Positions 11,973 through 12,520 of a stretch of 12,520 bases of DNA are shown here, piece after piece (the first letter of the stretch is position 1; the number at the start of each line of letters is the position of its first letter). Origin of the DNA: Chitinophagaceae bacterium (GTDB lineage Bacteria; Bacteroidota; Bacteroidia; Chitinophagales; Chitinophagaceae); NCBI GenBank assembly GCA_019747455.1, contig JAIEQT010000450.1, positions 1 to 12,520 of the forward strand. Direction: 5' to 3'. The position numbers and the translations under genes are program-made. The notes under the pieces are model-generated. The model made no database searches. It was given only the letters and a program-made list of their open reading frames with translations, and had not been told where the DNA came from.

Positions 11973-12520
11973 TTTACTCAGCTTCCTCACCGGCGCAATA
12001 GGCTTTAAAAAACCTACACCAATAAGGCTTTTCATTTGTAGCCCGGGGGCATCTTTATTATCTCCGAAAATGCGCAGATTATCATCATAAATTAAATCGA
12101 GATTATATGTTGCGGAGAAATATTTGTTGATCTTAAAAGAAAAAATATTCGTCATGAATATATTAATGTTCTGCGGCTTGAGATTATAATTAGAAAATAA
12201 ATCTAACCTGCCCTTATAAGTAATATTCTTGGCAATAATATTATTATAGTTCACAGTGGCATACGCACCAATTTCATTAATACTATGCTTGCCTACCGGT
12301 ATGCCATATAAACCTTTTCTAGATAAACTATCATTCGCCACAATAACCCAACGAGACGTAAGCGGTGAAAGGAATACCGATAGTTTACCATCGGGCTTAT
12401 AATCGAATCCGGCTGATAATACTAAATAGGCAGGCGATAAAAAGGTCGACACAAAATTGGCTACATTATTAGAATACGTAAAACCATCAAAAAACTGAGA
12501 ACGGAAGTTGAATAAACCCG
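11958..12520 (-). CDS. DUF3078-type outer-membrane beta-barrel protein, C-terminal part (5' end outside window)
   Basis: The frame is open to the window edge, so the visible 187 residues are the C-terminal part. A GTG at 12452 is internal because conserved residues precede it (GLFNFRSQFFDGFTYSNN). The sequence has the alternating amphipathic strands of a Bacteroidota outer-membrane barrel: LVLSAGFDYKPDGKLSVFLSPL, INEIGAYATVNYNN, GRLDLFSNYNL, and FSATYNLDLIYDD. The segment KLSVFLSPLTSRWVIV followed by a YGIPVGK-like loop is typical of DUF3078. The function is unknown. These proteins may be porin-like or structural. The stop codon and last four residues (VNSQ) come from a tandem heptamer array, so the native terminus may have been replaced. 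Confidence 0.8.
   Translation of the reverse strand, partial: GLFNFRSQFFDGFTYSNNVANFVSTFLSPAYLVLSAGFDYKPDGKLSVFLSPLTSRWVIVANDSLSRKGLYGIPVGKHSINEIGAYATVNYNNIIAKNITYKGRLDLFSNYNLKPQNINIFMTNIFSFKINKYFSATYNLDLIYDDNLRIFGDNKDAPGLQMKSLIGVGFLKPIAPVRKLSKVNSQ

Noticed and set aside
12450..12452. GTG start of the DUF3078 gene
   Set aside because: The reading frame is open to the window edge and the residues before this GTG fit the family, so the gene starts outside the window.

Overview
The window looks like a chromosomal segment of a Bacteroidota bacterium, probably Chitinophagaceae or a close relative. The base composition is AT-rich. Shine-Dalgarno sequences are nearly absent. Several starts are preceded by matches to the Bacteroidota -7 promoter consensus TAnnTTTG. 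The gene families present (DUF3078 outer-membrane protein, Thermus-like long isocitrate dehydrogenase, HigBA, HxlR) also fit. The family-level placement is an inference from protein style, not a proven assignment.

Region by region. (1) 1-790: the 3' part of a GNAT acetyltransferase gene, overlapping by ATGA a DinB/DUF1569-type four-helix protein. (2) 975-3416: a divergent pair, an isocitrate dehydrogenase on the minus strand and a LysR-type regulator on the plus strand. (3) 3509-6001: 4-hydroxyphenylpyruvate dioxygenase (hpd, minus) divergent from purK (plus). (4) 6086-11600: an accessory-looking block with a HigB/HigA toxin-antitoxin pair, an 8-TM membrane protein of unknown role, an AraC-type regulator, an NmrA-like oxidoreductase divergent from an HxlR-type redox regulator, and a secreted or lipid-anchored serine hydrolase of the beta-lactamase/esterase fold with an N-terminal NTF2-like domain. 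(5) 11958-12520: the 3' part of a DUF3078 beta-barrel protein gene.

The most striking feature is outside the genes. Most intergenic spaces in the housekeeping part carry short tandem arrays with a period of exactly 7 bp (occasionally 8 bp), each with a different unit: CGTCGGAA, TAATTCC, AATCTGG/TCAATCT, AGTTATTG, GATACGG/CGTATCT, GTCAGTG, GTCAATA. Most begin within about 10 bp of a stop codon. In purK and the DUF3078 gene the stop codon and last few residues are themselves written in repeat units of the same family. Two arrays reverse orientation and can form long hairpins, one between the convergent lysR and hpd ends and one in the hpd leader. The accessory block is bracketed by inverted arrays of one heptamer family (GTCANTA/GTCAGTG). 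Similar heptanucleotide repeats (STRR) are known from heterocystous cyanobacteria. I do not know of a functional description for this set in Bacteroidota.

Working together: the NmrA/HxlR pair resembles the divergent qorB (ytfG)/qorR (ytfH) arrangement of enterobacteria, with a clear multi-site GTATAC operator between the genes. AraC and the membrane protein lie downstream of the NmrA gene on the same strand and may share its transcript. The HigBA pair has a perfect dyad overlapping its promoter. The metabolic genes (icd, hpd, purK) are standard central, aromatic-amino-acid and purine functions.
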